Assembly (NCBI RefSeq): GCF_016908775.1
Contig: NZ_JAFBEP010000014.1
Span: 1 to 64,000 of the forward strand
DNA from: Defluviitalea raffinosedens
Lineage (GTDB): Bacteria > Bacillota > Clostridia > Lachnospirales > Defluviitaleaceae
Length of the DNA stretch: 64,000 nucleotides
Direction: 5' to 3'
The notes under the pieces are model-generated. The model had not been told where the DNA came from, ran no database searches, and saw only the letters and a list, made by a program, of their open reading frames with translations. Made by a program: the position numbers and the translations under genes. How positions within the stretch are numbered: position 1 is the stretch's first letter; each line of letters starts with the position of its first letter. Positions 7,385 to 15,879 of this stretch are shown here, piece after piece.

Positions 7385-8083
7385 ATGAATATCAGTAATT
7401 ATAAGAAATATATTTCGGCAGAAACACTGATGGGTCCAAACTGTATCAGGATTCTTGGAGAATTATTCGACAAATATCCTTTGCAACTCACTTCAGATGA
7501 TTTAGTCCTTGATTTGGGATGTGGAACGGGGTTGACGAGTCTTGTAATTGCAAAAGAGACAGGAGCAAAGGTTTATGCCAATGATCTCTGGGTAAGTGCA
7601 GAAGAAAATAGGAAACGATTTGCCGAATGGGGAATTGATGGACAGGTAACACCTGTTTGCGAAGATGCAAATAACTTACATTTTAAAGAAAGGCAATTCA
7701 ATGCTTTGGTTAGCATCGATGCATATCATTATTTTGCAGGTGAGCCGGGCTTTTTCCAAGAAAAAATACTTCCATTTATAAAAGATGATGGAGTGATTTT
7801 AATCGGCATTCCTGGCATGAAGGATGAATATTCAGGTCGTTCCGAAGAACTTCTATCCGAATGGCTTGGAGAAGAAGCCTATATGTTTAAAAGCCCAAAA
7901 CTCTGGGAAAAGCTTATTGGCAGCCATGACAGAATTGAATCAGTTGTAACATGGGAAATGGATTGCTTTGAAGAAGCATGGAATGAGTGGTTTGCAGTTG
8001 ATAATGAATATGCACACGAGGACAGGCAATATTTTGAATCAATTATTAAGCCTTATACTTGCTTTGTTGGTATATATATATAA
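7385..8083 (+). CDS. Class I SAM-dependent methyltransferase
   Basis: The 232-residue protein has motif I VLDLGCGTGLTSLVIAKETGAKVYAND (residues about 41-67) with the acidic end of strand 2 and a later SIDAYHYF motif. This is the layout of small-molecule methyltransferases of the UbiE/Methyltransf_11 type. The acceptor is unknown. ATG 7385 is chosen because GGAGGG at 7371 is well spaced; the ATG at 7343 lacks a site. The C terminus ends abruptly at GIYI within a TA-repeat tract, where a slip of a few bases would change the last residues. Confidence 0.8.
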   Translation: MNISNYKKYISAETLMGPNCIRILGELFDKYPLQLTSDDLVLDLGCGTGLTSLVIAKETGAKVYANDLWVSAEENRKRFAEWGIDGQVTPVCEDANNLHFKERQFNALVSIDAYHYFAGEPGFFQEKILPFIKDDGVILIGIPGMKDEYSGRSEELLSEWLGEEAYMFKSPKLWEKLIGSHDRIESVVTWEMDCFEEAWNEWFAVDNEYAHEDRQYFESIIKPYTCFVGIYI

Positions 8084-8397
8084 AGCTAAATTTATGAGTC
8101 TATTGTACTTAATGCTTCTATACCTGAATCAAGTGATATTGTCAGTGTCAGAGAATTCTTTGGATATCTCAACGAAATTACCTATTGTAAAAGATTCAAT
8201 TGATATTGAAGAAAGTTTTATTTTTGAGATGTGAGCAGTTCGATTACGTGATGATAACCCATCGAAAACACCAGAAAGATGTGCTGAAAGCAGTCGATAC
8301 AGCTATATTTTGATCAAATAAGTCGAGACAATGTGAATGATCATTGCTAATATTCTATTAACAAAACCGATTTTAAAAAAGGATTGAGGGGATGTAA
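8084..8397. other. Intergenic stretch without a supportable gene
   Basis: This 314-bp gap holds fragments of open frame in several phases but none with a ribosome binding site, recognisable motif or normal length. No clear terminator or promoter is seen. It may be decayed coding sequence. Confidence 0.4.
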
Positions 8398-9564
8398 ATG
8401 GAATTATTAGCGAAAATTGCAAAAACACGACCGGTAGGAACTGCTCAAAATCAGGAAATTACAGACTACATTCATTCATACCTGCAAAGCCTTGGATATA
8501 CAACAAAGAAGGTACCCTTTAGCTGTAAAGTTTGGGAATCAAATGAGTCATTCTTAGTTGTAGAAGGGAACAAGATCGTATTACAGGCAAGTCCTTTTTC
8601 AGAGCCATTTACAGGGACAAGAAAAGCTATTGTTGTAAGGAATCTGGAAGAACTGGAAAGAGCGGAATGTGTAGATAAGATATTATTTTTGACAGAGGAT
8701 TTGGCAAAAGAATCTTTACAGCCAAAGGATTATCCATTTTATTATCCCGATGAGCATAAAGCTATTATTGATTGCCTGGAAGCAAAAAAACCAGATGCAA
8801 TCATAGCCATCACAGGTGAAACCAACATGAGTGGTCTTAAACCTTTCCCTTTAATTGAAGATGGAAATTTTCATATTCCTGTAGCCAATCTTGACAAAGA
8901 GATTTTTGCCGGAATAGAAGATAAGGTAATAGGTCATGAAATTGAATTATCTATTGTTTCGAATAATAATATTGCAACAGCATATCAGCTGATCGCATCA
9001 AAAACAGTTGCCAATCCTAAAGGTACAATCCTAATCTGTGCTCACATGGACAGCAAATATAATACCGATGGTGCACTGGATAATGCATCCGGTGTTGCTG
9101 CAATGCTTCATGCTGCAAAGAATATTGAAAACGACAGTTACAACATTGATATTGTTCCGTTTAACTCTGAAGAATATTATGATCCACAAGGCGAGCTGAT
9201 TTACTTAAAAGAACTTGAGGAAAGCAGAAAAGAAATATCGCTGGTGATAAATATCGATACTTTAGCACATGTTGGATCACAAGTAGCAGTTGCCACATTT
9301 AATTTTAGTGAAAAGGAGCAGGCGGAGTTAGACAGCACACTGAATAGTTGTACCAATATTGTTCCTGGTCAGCCTTGGTATGCCGGAGATCATGCAATGT
9401 TTGCCTTCGGCGGAACGAAATGTATTTTAATTTCTGCATCGGATTTATTTGAAGAATGTTTGTCCTATACCCATTGTCCGCAAGATACAATAGATCTGGT
9501 TGATGAAAAGTTAATTGAAAATGCAGCCGAGTATATCTGCAAAGTTGTTAATGGTTATAAATAG
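8398..9564 (+). CDS. M28 family zinc metallopeptidase (aminopeptidase)
   Basis: The 388-residue protein shows the full M28 metal site: H216 and D218 in AHMDSK, D228 in GALDNASG, the Glu pair E258/E259 in NSEEYY, D287 in NIDTL and H359 in YTHCPQD. These bind two zinc ions and supply the general base. A less conserved region (residues about 60-185) has the position of a PA-like insert. No signal peptide is seen, so it likely acts in the cytoplasm on peptides or N-terminal residues. A GAGGGGATG site precedes ATG 8398. It may share a transcript with the AraC gene 23 bp downstream. Confidence 0.85.
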   Translation: MELLAKIAKTRPVGTAQNQEITDYIHSYLQSLGYTTKKVPFSCKVWESNESFLVVEGNKIVLQASPFSEPFTGTRKAIVVRNLEELERAECVDKILFLTEDLAKESLQPKDYPFYYPDEHKAIIDCLEAKKPDAIIAITGETNMSGLKPFPLIEDGNFHIPVANLDKEIFAGIEDKVIGHEIELSIVSNNNIATAYQLIASKTVANPKGTILICAHMDSKYNTDGALDNASGVAAMLHAAKNIENDSYNIDIVPFNSEEYYDPQGELIYLKELEESRKEISLVINIDTLAHVGSQVAVATFNFSEKEQAELDSTLNSCTNIVPGQPWYAGDHAMFAFGGTKCILISASDLFEECLSYTHCPQDTIDLVDEKLIENAAEYICKVVNGYK

Positions 9565-9587
9565 AAAAAAGAGAAGGGGGAGTAGCA

Positions 9588-10481
9588 GTGGATGAAAGAA
9601 TGATGACAGTCCAGAAAATGCAAAATTATATTGAAGAACATATTTTAGAAGATATAAAAATTGATGATCTGGCAAATCTCACCAAGTATTCCACTGTACA
9701 CGTAAGACGTCTCTTTCTTGAATGGACAAAGTTGTCACCAACGGCTTATATAAGGCGATTAAAACTTACAAAAGCAGCACTTATGCTACGGGATGAATCC
9801 TGTAGAGTAATTGATGTAGTGACCCAATTCGGATTTGGGAGTGTAGATGGATTTCAACGGGCATTTAAAAAGGAATTTGGATGTAATCCGAAAGAGTATA
9901 GAACCAATCCTGTTCCAATCTATCTTTTCACTCCATTTATTGTACATTCTAAAAACAATAAAGCATATGACTTTTCACTCTCCAATGCCAGAAAGGTGAC
10001 GGTTCAAAAGATTCATAAATATGAAAGGAAAGTAATCATAAAAAGAGGGATAAAGGCTACTGATTACTGGTCCTATTGCGATGAAATAGGGTGCGATGTA
10101 TGGGGGCTTCTTAAAAGTATCAAATCAATAAGTGGAGAGCCTGTATGTCTATGGCTTCCTGAACAGTATCGTAATCCAATTTCCAATGAATATGTTCAAG
10201 GTGCTGAGGTGGAAATGGATTATAAAGGGGTTATCCCTGATGGCTTTGAGGTTATCGAGTTACCAAAGGCAGATTATCTGTTATTCAGAAGTGATCCTTA
10301 TGAGGATGAAGAGTATGAATCTGCCATTTTGGATGTTAAAAAAGTGATTTCAGAATATGATTTTCACGGAAATGGTTATGTAATAGATGAAAATAATCCC
10401 AGAATACAACTGGAACCAATCTGTACGCGAGGATATATAGAAATGGTTCCGGTTATATCCAAGGAATTTGTAAATCTATAA
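9588..10481 (+). CDS. AraC family regulator with C-terminal GyrI-like domain
   Basis: Residues 5-105 form two AraC helix-turn-helix units (IKIDDLANLTKYSTVHVRRLF and VIDVVTQFGFGSVDGFQRAFKKEFGCNPKEYR). Residues about 140-297 are a GyrI-like effector domain ending GYIEMVPVI. The architecture is that of Rob/BmrR-like sensors that bind lipophilic cations or drugs. GTG 9588 is the start, with AAGGGGG at 9574-9580. The gene lies 23 bp after the M28 peptidase and could regulate it. Ligand and targets are unknown. Confidence 0.85.
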   Translation: MDERMMTVQKMQNYIEEHILEDIKIDDLANLTKYSTVHVRRLFLEWTKLSPTAYIRRLKLTKAALMLRDESCRVIDVVTQFGFGSVDGFQRAFKKEFGCNPKEYRTNPVPIYLFTPFIVHSKNNKAYDFSLSNARKVTVQKIHKYERKVIIKRGIKATDYWSYCDEIGCDVWGLLKSIKSISGEPVCLWLPEQYRNPISNEYVQGAEVEMDYKGVIPDGFEVIELPKADYLLFRSDPYEDEEYESAILDVKKVISEYDFHGNGYVIDENNPRIQLEPICTRGYIEMVPVISKEFVNL

Positions 10482-10584
10482 AATCATAAATTTCAAGTAT
10501 CACAGATGACCTATGTATTCTGGAAAGGAGAACAAAATACGATATAAAGAACGATAACGTTTAATTGAGTTCAGGAGGGCCACA

Positions 10585-11139
10585 ATGGCTAAGTTGATCA
10601 AAAGAATCACTGCAATTGTAGTGATATTTACGATATTATTTATAAGTTTATACTGTTTTACATCCAAAGCATTGTTTTTGACATTGGCCATTACATTTGG
10701 TACTACAAGCTATCATTTTGTAATGCGGCTTCTTGTAGCTTATTTCTATAATTCATTTATAAATAATAAAATAAATTATAGAAATAAGTGGTTTTCTGTT
10801 AGTGTACGTGAGCAACAATTCTATGAGAAACTGGGAATCAAAAAGTGGAAAAATAAAATGCCAACCTATGATCCCAGAGGATTTGATGTAAAAAATCATT
10901 CTTTGGATGAAATTGCTCAGACCATGTGCCAGGCAGAACTGGGTCATGAGACAATTGTTCTTTTAAGTTTTCTCCCTATACTGGCTGGAAGATGGTTTGG
11001 TGCATATCCGGTATTCATTGTGACCTCTGTAATGGCAGCGATATTTGATTCCATCTTTGTTATTATGCAGCGGTATAATCGCCCGAGGCTTATAAAACTG
11101 ATGGAGAAGAGAAAAGAAACTAAGCACATTTGGAAGTAG
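10585..11139 (+). CDS. Integral membrane protein, CrtO-type acyltransferase-like
   Basis: A 184-residue protein with two hydrophobic segments near the N terminus (about 8-48) and two near the C terminus (about 120-165). Between them lies a basic segment (FYEKLGIKKWKNKMP) resembling the conserved core of glycosyl-4,4'-diaponeurosporenoate acyltransferase-like proteins. No carotenoid genes are nearby, so a carotenoid role is not supported; it may acylate another lipid. AGGAGGG precedes ATG 10585. The family assignment rests on memory of that core motif. Confidence 0.55.
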   Translation: MAKLIKRITAIVVIFTILFISLYCFTSKALFLTLAITFGTTSYHFVMRLLVAYFYNSFINNKINYRNKWFSVSVREQQFYEKLGIKKWKNKMPTYDPRGFDVKNHSLDEIAQTMCQAELGHETIVLLSFLPILAGRWFGAYPVFIVTSVMAAIFDSIFVIMQRYNRPRLIKLMEKRKETKHIWK

Positions 11140-11181
11140 TGTGGTTTGATACCTAAATAATGAATAAATTTGTTTTTTGGA

Positions 11182-11232
11182 GGCTTCCATCAATCAGCAA
11201 AGATTGCTGATTGATGGAAGCCTTATTTTGTG
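11182..11232 (+). terminator. Long perfect-stem terminator
   Basis: GGCTTCCATCAATCAGCAA (11182-11200) is perfectly complementary to 11204-11222, with a 3-base loop, then TTATTTTG. Its right arm (GATTGATGGAAGCC) resembles those of the terminators at 26351 and 28719. Confidence 0.9.
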
Positions 11233-11292
11233 CTGTATGATTCTTTTTTCTAAAAGGAATACTATTCGTAAAAAACGAAAGGATGGTTGCCT

Positions 11293-12162
11293 ATGAATGA
11301 AAAGGATATGTATACACCTGATGAATTAAGAGCCGAAACCCAGCCTGTACCGGGAAAAGAAAGCAAGATGAATCCCGAACCAATTTATGATTATCCTGAA
11401 AAGAAAGGTACGGGCAGGTTAAAATCCAAAACTGCCATTATCACAGGTGGTGACAGCGGAATTGGCAGAGCTGTTGCCGTTGCTTATGCGAAAGAGGGCT
11501 GCAATGTAGTGATTGTATATAATATCGCAGATGATGATGCCAATGAGACCAAAAGAGTAGTGGAATCATATGGAGGGAAGGCATTATTGATTAAAGGAGA
11601 TATCGGAGAAAGCAGTTTTTGCAATGCAGTAGTAGAAAAAACTTTAAACGAATTTGGCGGCATAGATATTTTGGTCAATAATGCCGCTGAACAACATATG
11701 CAAAAATCCATAGAGGATATTACGGATGAGCAACTGCTTCGGACATTTAAAACCAATATTTTTTCCATGTTCTATTTAACAAGAGCAGCATTGCCTCATA
11801 TGAAAGAGGGCAGCACCATTATTAATACCAGTTCTGTAACAGCATTTAAAGGGAATAAAGATTTAATTGATTATTCCGCAACCAAAGGAGCTGTAACAGC
11901 ATTTACAAGATCTTTATCCGAGAATTTAGCGGGAAGGAAAATTCGAGTCAATCAAGTAGCCCCTGGACCAATATGGACACCTCTTATTGTATCTACACTT
12001 GATGAGACTACTATTCAAAACTTTGGCAAAGATACACCATTAGGAAGGCCAGGGCAGCCCGTTGAACTGGCAGAAGCCTATGTATACCTGGCATCTTCTG
12101 ATTCTTCCTACATGACAGGGCAGACCATTCATATCAATGGTGGGTCAATTATCAATGGATAA
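11293..12162 (+). CDS. SDR family oxidoreductase (general-stress YhxC/YghA type)
   Basis: The 289-residue protein has an N-terminal extension (residues 1-42, rich in Pro/Glu) typical of the general-stress glucose/ribitol-dehydrogenase-like SDRs. The Rossmann motif TGGDSGIG (51-58), the NNAA motif, a catalytic Ser in NTSSVTAF and the YSATK Tyr/Lys pair follow. It likely reduces or oxidises a sugar, polyol or aldehyde with NAD(P). ATG 11293 is preferred, with AAAGGA at 11278-11283; the in-frame TTG at 11287 sits too close to that site. It is a single-gene unit between two strong terminators. Confidence 0.88.
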   Translation: MNEKDMYTPDELRAETQPVPGKESKMNPEPIYDYPEKKGTGRLKSKTAIITGGDSGIGRAVAVAYAKEGCNVVIVYNIADDDANETKRVVESYGGKALLIKGDIGESSFCNAVVEKTLNEFGGIDILVNNAAEQHMQKSIEDITDEQLLRTFKTNIFSMFYLTRAALPHMKEGSTIINTSSVTAFKGNKDLIDYSATKGAVTAFTRSLSENLAGRKIRVNQVAPGPIWTPLIVSTLDETTIQNFGKDTPLGRPGQPVELAEAYVYLASSDSSYMTGQTIHINGGSIING

Positions 12163-12178
12163 TGGATTTAGTGAGATC

Positions 12179-12220
12179 ACCGGAAGGAACATTCTCTGCG
12201 AATGCCTTCCGGTTTATTTT
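12179..12220 (+). terminator. Intrinsic terminator after the SDR gene
   Basis: ACCGGAAGG (12179-12187) pairs with CCTTCCGGT (12205-12213), with an inner CATTC/GAATG stem, then TTATTTTATT. The remaining gap to 12482 holds only an unsupported 62-codon frame. Confidence 0.85.
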
Positions 12221-12482
12221 ATTAACTTCTTTTTAGTTGCAAATACCATTTTTATCCATGTTCTTATATAAGGCAATATTGGAATATTTACAAGAATACC
12301 TATACATGATATGCTGGTTTTATCTTCGTATAAATTGGGGTATTAATTCCTGCCATCAGATTAATTTTTGTTGCAAGATTCATGCAAAAGATGAACTATT
12401 TCATTTGGTGGATTTTTGGATGTGATGATTTGGATCATGGGAGTACGTCGTATTGATGACATTATTACTGAGGAGGATTCTA

Positions 12483-12944
12483 ATGGCTGAATATATAAAA
12501 ACTTTACGAAAAATGGTTGGTCATACCCCTATTTTGCAATGTGGAGCCTCTGTGATCGTTGAGAATGAACGGGGTGAAATATTGCTGCAACTTAGAAAAG
12601 ATAATCATTGCTGGGGATATGCCGGAGGTTCCGTTGAACTGGATGAAGAAGTAGAAGAAGCGGCAAAAAGAGAACTATATGAAGAAACCGGACTTATTGC
12701 TCATGAACTGGAACTTTTTGGTGTCTTTTCCGGAAAGGATATGCACTATATTTATCCTAATGGTGACGAAGTGTCAAATATTGATCTTGTGTATATATGC
12801 AAATCTTATTCAGGGGATTTAAAAATGCAGCAGGATGAAGTTATAGATCTTAAGTTCTTTCCGTTGTTTGACTTACCGGAAAATATTTCACCGCCTAATG
12901 TAAAAGCACTAAAAGAGTACGTCAGGAAAAGAACATTAAAATAA
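12483..12944 (+). CDS. NUDIX hydrolase
   Basis: The 153-residue product carries a complete Nudix box at residues 48-71 (GGSVELDEEVEEAAKRELYE then ETGL), with all Glu residues that bind magnesium. It hydrolyses a nucleoside diphosphate linked to another group; the exact substrate cannot be inferred. The N-terminal segment ILQCGASVIVENERGEILLQLR is the usual first sheet. GAGGAGG lies 8-9 bases before ATG 12483, so this start is preferred over the upstream in-frame ATG at 12453. Confidence 0.9.
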   Translation: MAEYIKTLRKMVGHTPILQCGASVIVENERGEILLQLRKDNHCWGYAGGSVELDEEVEEAAKRELYEETGLIAHELELFGVFSGKDMHYIYPNGDEVSNIDLVYICKSYSGDLKMQQDEVIDLKFFPLFDLPENISPPNVKALKEYVRKRTLK

Positions 12945-13016
12945 GATGTAATACCTCATGGATTATAAATATCCATAAAATGATAACTGTTAGACTATTG
13001 TATGGGAGGTGAAGAT

Positions 13017-13612
13017 TTGACTAATTGCAGAGAGTATGGCAGTTTACCCTTTCATGCAATAGTTGTTCATGGCGGTCCTGGGGCGCGTGGTTATCCTATA
13101 TTTTTGCCGCAAAGTATCCCCAGTATGTCAGTAAACTGATTCTGGTAAGCAGTGGTCCGTTTGAATTAAGTTATTATTCTCAGCTTGTTGAAAGAAGAAA
13201 CGTTAAAAAGATGCCCAAAGAACAGGAAGAAGATATAAGAGCGGCAAACTTATACACTGACGATATTAAGTATGATCCCGACCACTATTGCCTGTTGCCG
13301 GATATAGAGGAAGATATGATTGCCTTTAATGAAGAGCAATTTAAGTCATTAATGAATGAAATAGGTCCTATGCGTGCGAGTGGTAAGCTGTTGGATCTAT
13401 CTAAAGATATTGAATGTCCTGTTGCTGCCATCCATGGTAAAAATGATCCTCATCCGTGGGAAGGAGTAAAAGAACCTCTGGAAAATCGATTGAATGATTT
13501 TAAAATGTATTTGCTGGACAAATGTGGGCATGATCCGTGGAAAGAATATTATGCGAAAGATGAATTTTTTGCGATTCTCAAAAATGAATTAAAAAGTACT
13601 GGAACAGTTTAG
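13017..13612 (+). pseudogene. Alpha/beta hydrolase with internal deletion and frameshift
   Basis: Reading from TTG 13017 (GGGAGG just upstream) gives a proper N terminus ending in the oxyanion motif VVHGGPGA. In another frame the same bases run into SWGAWLSYIFAAKYPQYVSKLILVSSGPFE, the segment after the nucleophile Ser of a proline-iminopeptidase-like hydrolase. The region between, about 50 residues in an intact enzyme, is missing. The shared string TCCTGGGGCG fits both motifs and marks the deletion point. The C-terminal half, including the acid (GKNDPH) and His (KCGHDPW) regions, is intact but cannot be translated in one frame with the N terminus. Confidence 0.8.
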
Positions 13613-13656
13613 TTCAAAAATTAAATTTTTCAACTTAAAGAGCAGATTTCATTTTT

Positions 13657-13697
13657 ACACTCGGTATGTGTTATAGGACATATCGAGTGTATTTTTG
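13657..13697 (+). terminator. Intrinsic terminator
   Basis: ACACTCGGTATGT (13657-13669) pairs with ACATATCGAGTGT (13678-13690), then ATTTTTG. Confidence 0.85.
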
Positions 13698-13781
13698 TAA
13701 GTTTTGGTGGTTGATAATTGTGATGGGGTGTGATACAACTATTTTGACTTTGATTGAATATAATAGAAAAGAGGCAGTAAA

Positions 13782-14507
13782 ATGAATGACTTAACACAGA
13801 GCAGAGCGACTAAAGGTATTCTACTTTTTATGAAAAAGAACAAAGACTTAATACTTCATAGCCTAATGTGCAGTATAGGGGGTTTTTTGGGTGGCTACGC
13901 TGTGCTTTGCAGAGGGAACTTGGCTTCTGCACAGACCCTTAACATGATCGATATTGTACTTGGGATCGTGGGTAAAAACAGGGAGGAGCTTCTGCTTAGG
14001 ATCCTTGGACTTTTTTTATATATTATGGGAATGGAGATAGTTATACTTTTTTCGAAAAAGACAAAAATCAATCTGGAGCGGTACAGTATTTATGTTGATA
14101 TGGCAGGTTTTTTGATTCTGGCTTTGATACCGGAGCAAGTAAATATGTTGATAGGAATACTTCCTGTATTTTTCATCATTTCTACTCAGTGGAGTGTGTT
14201 TCACGGAGTAAGGGGATATAACAGTGCGACGATATTCTCTACAAATAATCTTCGTCAGATGCTGCTTGCCCTGAATGAGTATGCCTTCGGCAAAGACAGA
14301 AAGCAGCTGAATACTGCACTTTATTATATCAATACACTATTCTGGTTTCACATAAGTATTGCCATGAGTTATTTTGCTGTTAAAGTTTTTGGTATTTATG
14401 CTTCTCTTTTTGGATTTGTTTACGCTGTTCCAGCACTTGCAATTACAGCGATCAAGGATGAAAAAGTATCGGGAAGTATCTCCTTTGATATACCCCTTGC
14501 CAAGTAG
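13782..14507 (+). CDS. DUF1275 (YoaK-like) membrane protein
   Basis: A 241-residue protein with about six hydrophobic helices. It shows the DUF1275 signature: a glycine-rich first helix (GGFLGGYAVLCRGNLASAQTLNMIDI) and the later YNSATIFSTNNLRQMLLAL motif before helix 5. Family members are cytoplasmic-membrane proteins of unknown transport function. GAGG at 13771 precedes ATG 13782. It stands alone between terminators. Confidence 0.8.
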   Translation: MNDLTQSRATKGILLFMKKNKDLILHSLMCSIGGFLGGYAVLCRGNLASAQTLNMIDIVLGIVGKNREELLLRILGLFLYIMGMEIVILFSKKTKINLERYSIYVDMAGFLILALIPEQVNMLIGILPVFFIISTQWSVFHGVRGYNSATIFSTNNLRQMLLALNEYAFGKDRKQLNTALYYINTLFWFHISIAMSYFAVKVFGIYASLFGFVYAVPALAITAIKDEKVSGSISFDIPLAK

Positions 14508-14540
14508 ACAGATAAAATATATAAAATGAGTAATTAACTG

Positions 14541-14563
14541 CTACCCCATGTGGTAGTTTTTTT
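14541..14563 (+). terminator. Intrinsic terminator after DUF1275
   Basis: CTACC (14541-14545) pairs with GGTAG (14552-14556), followed by seven T. Confidence 0.75.
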
Positions 14564-14694
14564 ATTTCAAAAGCTTATAGATTACATTGATTGCATAATG
14601 AATTTCAAATAGAGTGAATTAATCTTACAAAGAAAAGTATCGGTAAATGAATAATTTAATATTTTTCTAGGAAGTTAAAATATTGATGATGCAG

Positions 14695-14739
14695 AAATCC
14701 CCTTAGATTGCTTTTTTAAAAAGTAGTCCAAGGGGATTT
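14695..14739 (+). terminator. Second hairpin before the xylose-type operon
   Basis: AAATCCCCTT (14695-14704) pairs with AAGGGGATTT (14730-14739), with a T/A-rich loop. The downstream T run is weak. Confidence 0.5.
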
Positions 14740-14782
14740 GTAAATTATATACAAAATTATGTTATTATTTTATAAATGACTA

Positions 14783-14791
14783 TGCTATAAT
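14783..14791 (+). promoter_or_regulatory. Extended -10 promoter of the sensor operon
   Basis: TGCTATAAT (14783-14791) is an extended -10 element. No good -35 is seen 17 bp upstream, as is common for extended -10 promoters. Transcription would start about 45 bp before the sensor gene. Confidence 0.5.
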
Positions 14792-14838
14792 CATAATTGG
14801 GATTATTTATAATAATTAACTTTATATGAGGGATAAAA

Positions 14839-15879
14839 ATGAGGAAAAGAGATTTGGCTATTTTTATCATTATAGGGCTGATCGTATTTCTATTTACTAT
14901 GGCCATCTATTTAAGTACAGCTAATAAGTTTAAAGTAGATTCTATGGAAAAAGAAGATTTGTTAAATAAAGAAAATGTGCTGAAATATCATTTTGCAGTT
15001 ATTTGTGAAAGTATGGATGAACCTTTTTGGCAATCTCTTAGGAAAGGAGCGAAAAAAGCAGGCGAGGACTTTAATGTTGCAGTAGAATTTAACGGGCCTC
15101 GTACTACGAATGTAGAAGAAGAAATCAAATATTTAGAGATCGCTATTGCATCAAAAGTTGATGGGATTATTACGCACATAAGCGATGAAGAGAAAATGAC
15201 ACCATATATTGATAAAGCAGTAGATATGGGAATACCGGTTATTACTTTAAATAATGATGCTCAGTCCAGTATGCGACAGTCCTATGTAGGAGTGAATAGA
15301 TACAATCTAGGACTGGAGTGGGGCAAGCTTATTGCCTTAGCCGCTTCTGACAAAGATACAGTAGTAGGGATTATTTATCCTGATTACAAGAATTTTGAAA
15401 GCAATCATCATGAAATGATCTTGTTGGGGATTAATGAAAGTACAAAAAGTTATCCTAATATTCAATTTAAAATTGTCAGTGTAAAGGATTCAGAGATTTT
15501 TAGTTCAGAAGAAGCCATAAGAGAAATACTGATTAATGATGATCATGTTAATATGATTTTATGTATGAATGCTGCCGATACCTTACGGGCTGCCAAGGCA
15601 GTAGTAGATTTAAACAGGGTTGGAGATGTAACCATTATTGGATATCATGATAATCCTGAAATCTTAAACTATATAAAGAATGGCGTTATATATGGCACGA
15701 TCGCAGGAGATGCCATGGGAATGGGTTATAAAAGCATCGAAGCAATGGTTGAGTTAAAAGAGAATAAAAGAACCAGTGAATTTATTACATCAAAGCTTAA
15801 CGTTATTACAAATGACAATGTCCAAAAGTATATTGTTGATAAGGAAAAAAAGGAGTACTTTGAGGATGGAGAAAAGTAA
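14839..15879 (+). CDS. Membrane-anchored sugar-binding sensor protein (XylFII-like)
   Basis: A 346-residue protein with one N-terminal membrane helix (about 8-27, no lipobox Cys) and a type I periplasmic-binding fold facing outside. Fold landmarks include FAVICESMDEPFWQSLRKGAKKAG, DGIITH, GIPVITLNNDA, SYVGVNRY and IIGYHDNPE. Because it is anchored rather than released and its gene overlaps a histidine kinase gene, it is probably the sugar sensor of a three-component system. The gene order equals the XylFII-LytS-YesN D-xylose system described in Clostridium beijerinckii. The sugar could differ. Confidence 0.8.
   Translation: MRKRDLAIFIIIGLIVFLFTMAIYLSTANKFKVDSMEKEDLLNKENVLKYHFAVICESMDEPFWQSLRKGAKKAGEDFNVAVEFNGPRTTNVEEEIKYLEIAIASKVDGIITHISDEEKMTPYIDKAVDMGIPVITLNNDAQSSMRQSYVGVNRYNLGLEWGKLIALAASDKDTVVGIIYPDYKNFESNHHEMILLGINESTKSYPNIQFKIVSVKDSEIFSSEEAIREILINDDHVNMILCMNAADTLRAAKAVVDLNRVGDVTIIGYHDNPEILNYIKNGVIYGTIAGDAMGMGYKSIEAMVELKENKRTSEFITSKLNVITNDNVQKYIVDKEKKEYFEDGEK

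Noticed and set aside
7968-8234. 88-codon frame overlapping the end of the methyltransferase gene
   Set aside because: It starts inside the methyltransferase gene in another phase and shows no family resemblance.
12237-12425. 62-codon frame between the SDR and NUDIX genes
   Set aside because: No SD and no recognisable protein; aromatic- and Cys-rich junk translation.
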